Positions 60,316 to 64,000 of a stretch of DNA of 64,000 nt are shown one piece after another. The notes below the pieces were generated by a model. It searched no databases. It was given only the letters and a program-made list of their open reading frames with translations, and was not told where the DNA came from. Position 1 is the first letter of the stretch. Every line of letters starts with the position of its first letter. The position numbers and the translations under genes are program-made. Source of the stretch: Glebionis coronaria (Eukaryota; Streptophyta; Magnoliopsida; Asterales; Asteraceae); contig CM046877.1 of the NCBI GenBank assembly GCA_025667525.1, forward strand, positions 262,295,706 through 262,359,705, written 5' to 3'.

Positions 60316-60830
60316 TGTTGATCCCAAACTTAGATCGATTAGCTTTATGTATACGAGATTAGATCAAGTAATACACTTAGAGAAACCTTTGTATATGTTT
60401 ATGAATCTAAGTGTTATGCGGAATTTAACACTTAAACAAGAACACACAATGATATAAACAAACTTTCACTTTGATTATCAATATCAAACTTGCTTACAAT
60501 GAAAGTAGTTTACGAATGAAAACTTATATGAAACATTAACCTAAAGGTCTTCTTTTATAGACATAAGAAGCCTTGTACAATAATCTACGTATCAACTATT
60601 CTAGGTAAAGATAAATATAGAAAATACATTGTTGTTCCTATCTTTACTAGAAGTAATCTAGAATACAATAAACGCGTAGATAATATATTCCATCAGTGCT
60701 TGTCTTCAATGTGCCAACGCTTGACTTTATCTTGTCAACGCTTGAGCTGTCATCGCTTGTTTTGTTCTTGTCAACGCTTGTTTTACTCTTGTCAGCGCTC
60801 AAGTGATCTGGCCTTAATTTATTCCCAACA
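60316..60830 (-). repeat. 3' LTR of SIRE-2
   Basis: 515 bp. On the minus strand U3 begins TGTTGGGAATAAA. At 60700-60800 it carries about six imperfect copies of CTTGTCAACGCTTG (sense strand CAAGCGTTGACAAG), each containing a TTGAC core like that of WRKY W-boxes. Related phrases recur in the accessory ORF (62265-62350 and 63005-63065). Confidence 0.85.
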
Positions 60831-60882
60831 ATCCTCCCCTAAACTTGATATCCACTCTTATGATCAAGTTTCTGAATAAGCA

Positions 60883-63800
60883 TTAAGTACTAGGAGGAAT
60901 CTTACAAACCTTCTCATATTGGTAATGAATAAATCTGATCAAATCTTTTGCCACGTCACTTGAATAATCTATCTCCAACTGAGTGTCCTTCATCTTCTCC
61001 AAAATAGCTTTGGATATGAAATACTGACCATCCACAAGTAGATACTCAGCAAACTTTTTAGAACTCAAATGGTAAACACCAGCAGCTGAATATAGCCTCC
61101 ATTGAAGACCACTGAGGTCATCTTCAAGATCCTTCCAAATTACAGGATCCTCTTCTTTTGGTCCACACATTCTTTTGAATGTGGTCAAAAGTTTTATTCC
61201 ATTAGCTGAAGTTGGTGCTTCAGCCTCATACTTGGTCTCCAGCAACCTCCAAAGGTCCACCAAGTCTTCTCTATTACAACTTGCAAATAAAGATATGAGA
61301 GTGGTAAAAGTGTGTACCTCTTTACCATATTTGCTAATCTTCTAAAACCCACATTCATCTTCTTCATAGCTCACAATTGGGTTCCTGGAATCTAATGGTA
61401 ACACTTGCACCATATCTGAAGCTTCTAATGGTTAGAGTTTAAGGCTCTTTCTTATAACAGCTTCATTTAGATATAGTGGATCCATATCTTTTGGAAACTC
61501 AAATGAAATTCCCTTCTTCACTGGCCTGGGAACAAACATAGCTTTCTTGAGTTCCATTTCTTCTGCAAGTTCCTCCTTTCTTTCATCTGAAAGAAGTCTG
61601 AGAGTGTTTGCTTCCTGCACTCTCACCCAAATGGGATAAGCCCTGCTTTCCAACTCATTAAATGTCAAAGCCCTCAACTTCTGATAAGTCCATCCAACTC
61701 CATGACATCTGAGCAACATAAAGTATAGCTCCCTTCTATCCCTTTTCAACTCTGAGAGAATATTACTTGCCTTGTGTTTCAAAATTACCTGGCAATCTTT
61801 CTGAACTCTAAGAAGAATCTCCAATCCCCATATTTGATCTGAAATGGTCAAATCTGGATTCTCCATACATCTTTCTTCCCAAGCATTGTACATTTGAACC
61901 ACCTCTGGTATGTCAAAGTCAACCTGCAATTTCAATTCTCTCAATTTCTCCTCAGCCAACTCATCACCATACTCAAGCCTTTCTGGTTCTATAATCATCA
62001 CACTTGAGTCTGAGCTAGCTCCATCACTTCCTTCTTCTGAAGTCACAACAAATGGTGACTCCTTTTTATCTTGTTCCATGATTTGTGCAGCTAATCTTCT
62101 ATCAAACTCAACTTGAGCTACATCCTTTGGAACAATCTCTTCTACCAAAATACCCTTACCCTTATCTGATGGTGCAATGGTTGGTAAGGTAGATGGTGAT
62201 ACCTGAGTAGAAACCTCCTTGATGATAGATGATGACTGGGATACATCACCTTCATGTGCAGGTCTGTCAACGCCCAATCTTGTCCTATCAGCGCCCAAAA
62301 TATTTCTGTCAGCGTCCAAATCTTCCTTGTCAACGCCCAAATATCTTCCCTCAATGCCTTGTGTAACCTCTCTCAACATAGCTGTAAATGATAAATTTAA
62401 GTTGGTAGGAGAGACTAAGGACGTATCAAAACCTGTTTGTTTCTTCAAAGTTGTAAGGGCCTCAGCAACATCTAATGATTGACCATCATGGCTGCCCTTA
62501 TCACTCAGATTTATTGGATCTTCCTCCCCTTTGGAAGATTCCTCCATACCCCTCCTAGCACGATAACTTTCCAAAACAACAATCCTCTCCCTCAATTGCT
62601 TGAGTTCAAGGCCTTGTGAGATGACAACTTGTACTAAGTCTGCATTTTGCTTTTGCAAGCTCATGCAGACTGCCGTCAATTCCATAAGAGTCATTGGTTC
62701 CAGTCTGCCCTCTTCGGAAATGGGGATTTGACCTCCCAAGTCAGATTCATTGGGCAAGGATGAGGACTTAATGATGGTGGGACTGCCTTGGCCAGCATCT
62801 AAGCCAGAACCAATAGTCCCAGCCTCATCCAGGTCACCAGCCACACTTGTGGTGGTGGTTCTCTCTGCTACATGGCTAGGACCACCAGAGGAGAACACTC
62901 CAGTAGTCCTTTGGCGTTTCATCAACCTATATTCAGGGGGTGTGGAAGATGGTGTGGAAGAATAGGTGGATGTGGGTTGGTTAATGGGTGTTTGGGGTTG
63001 TGAAGGTTATGTGTCAGCGTTGGAAATAGGCACATCAATGCCAACATTTAATGTATCAGCGTTGAAGGATTCTGAGTCAAGTTGCATGTGTTCAGGTGAA
63101 GGTAAAGGTTCAGGGATTGGTTCAAGTTGTGGTTGGGGGTCAATTTGTGGTTGGGGGTCTGGTTGGGGTTGTGCTGCTGCAATAACAGCAAGCATAGGTT
63201 GGGTCAAAGGTAGGTCACGATGGGGTGGTGAGTTCATCTTCATAAAAATAGCTTTCTTTTGCTCAGGGATCTTATAAAAATCATTGTGATCCCTTGAGCA
63301 GTAACCTTGAACATCAAAAACCATTTGTAGAAAACGGGGATAAGCTAAAGTCATTTTGTTCCCCTTGTTTTTACACATGCCCTCAAAAATCATTTTAGAA
63401 TAATTAAATTTTTGCCCTGTTGCAATGCACACAATAGCACTTGCAATAGATCTATTGATCTCATTGTGTGCAGTACATTTGGGACTCAAACATTGAAGGA
63501 GGACATGTATGAGGTACTTCCAGGCTGGGGGAAATTCCTGCTTATGATACTTGTTTAGAGTACCTTCATCAGGAAAAGGATATCCCAAAGCCCTAAGCCC
63601 TTGTTCTATATCATTAATGGGAAGGGTGGCTATACCATCAGCATCATCAAGATGCAAGGCTTGGCGTACCAAAGCCTCAGTAACCACCCAAGGTCTCCCA
63701 TGAACAATAGAAGTCAATGTAGTCACTCTATTAACTGTTGAGGAACTGACAGTGTTCCAAAACTGCTTAATATGTGTGACTGGAATGAGTGGTGCATGAG

Positions 63801-63951
63801 AAAGAGCATACCTTAATGGGGATGTGTTCAAATACGCCACCATTTGTGTGTATTGGGGAAACAGAGTATCATCAGCTTCAAGATACGCAATCATGTTGTG
63901 TTGAGACCTGAACCCCATTTCTAATTCTGATGGTTTAAACTTGGGTGCCAT
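60883..63951 (-). pseudogene. Post-pol accessory reading frame of SIRE-2 (three in-frame stops)
   Basis: One frame of 1023 codons begins MAPKFKPSELEMGF (63951) and ends KVCKIPPST (60883). It is broken only by TAA at 63007, TAA at 61432 and TAG at 61342, with no frameshift. Region A (about residues 15-235) is a compact domain with IPVTHIKQFWNTV, HGRPWVVTEALVRQAL, PPAWKYLIHVLLQCLSPK and SIASAIVCIATGQKFNYSK. It is similar to proteins I recall after RNase H in Asteraceae copia elements. Then come a Pro/Gln-rich linker, a coiled coil (MELTAVCMSLQKQNADLVQVV region), an acidic and Ser-rich region, and a second globular region (61470-61960). A C-terminal helical domain lies at 60890-61330. No signal peptide or clear transmembrane segment is seen. 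Function unknown; an env-like or nucleocapsid-associated role is speculation. Confidence 0.75.
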
Positions 63952-64000
63952 TGATGAAAGCTGTTAATTTTAAGTGAAGAAGATGAAGTTGATAAGAGAA

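Larger units (their letters stand above)
60316..64000 (-). mobile_element. SIRE-like copia element, 3' portion (SIRE-2), continues past window
   Basis: Minus strand. The 3' LTR (60316-60830) has matched ends TGTTG...CAACA. It is preceded by the polypurine tract AGGGGAGGAT (60840-60831). Upstream of it (higher coordinates) is a long accessory reading frame. It interrupts SIRE-1 within RT; the left flank TGACC (60311-60315) should recur at the far end. Pol is outside the window, so the lineage is inferred from the accessory ORF, which resembles ones I associate with Asteraceae SIRE-type copia elements. Confidence 0.8.

Overview
This is a plant nuclear window, most likely from an Asteraceae genome. 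The base composition is AT-rich, one gene has a spliced plant LRR receptor kinase structure, and nearly everything else is LTR retrotransposon. The long SIRE-lineage copia polyproteins at the right end resemble those I associate with Asteraceae (Tanacetum/Artemisia-like). That assignment rests on memory of protein families, not on a search. No rRNA or tRNA gene was seen.

There is one host gene. Positions 2-2150 and 8213-8664 are two exons of an LRR-XI receptor-like kinase most like Arabidopsis HSL3. The 5' end lies outside the window. The single kinase-domain intron (2151-8212) holds a young antisense Ty3/gypsy element (2361-7770, target duplication CATTA). A decayed Ty1/copia element (8788-21167) starts 124 bp after the stop codon. 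Its 5' LTR was later hit by a Helitron (8847-9337) and by a non-autonomous Mutator-like element (9935-11475, 9-bp target duplication).

From 21.2 to 34 kb the sequence is gene-poor. It holds a complete TRIM-like element (22098-23273, target duplication ACTTT), a minus-strand Helitron 3' end, a foldback repeat, a CACTA-type terminus and an unidentified exon-like stretch. At 33737-34040 there is a frameshifted N-terminal fragment of a second HSL3-like kinase, which suggests a former tandem cluster.

From 34 to 64 kb there is a nest. A truncated copia element (34041-37707, minus) abuts an old Athila-like element (37708-40144 and 51576-51652). That old element was interrupted by a younger Athila element (40145-51575, target duplication CTTGG, non-canonical TA...TA LTR ends) and by a SIRE-lineage copia element (51653-60315). 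The SIRE element was in turn interrupted by a second SIRE-like element on the minus strand (60316 to beyond 64000). Only its 3' LTR and a 1023-codon post-pol accessory reading frame are visible.

Two patterns cut across the elements. Each of six LTR elements carries its own short-motif array in the LTR, leader or internal region, and three of these arrays share a TTCCG(G/A)ATCA-like core on the sense strand. In four of them the TATA box lies inside, or directly next to, a perfect or near-perfect inverted repeat.
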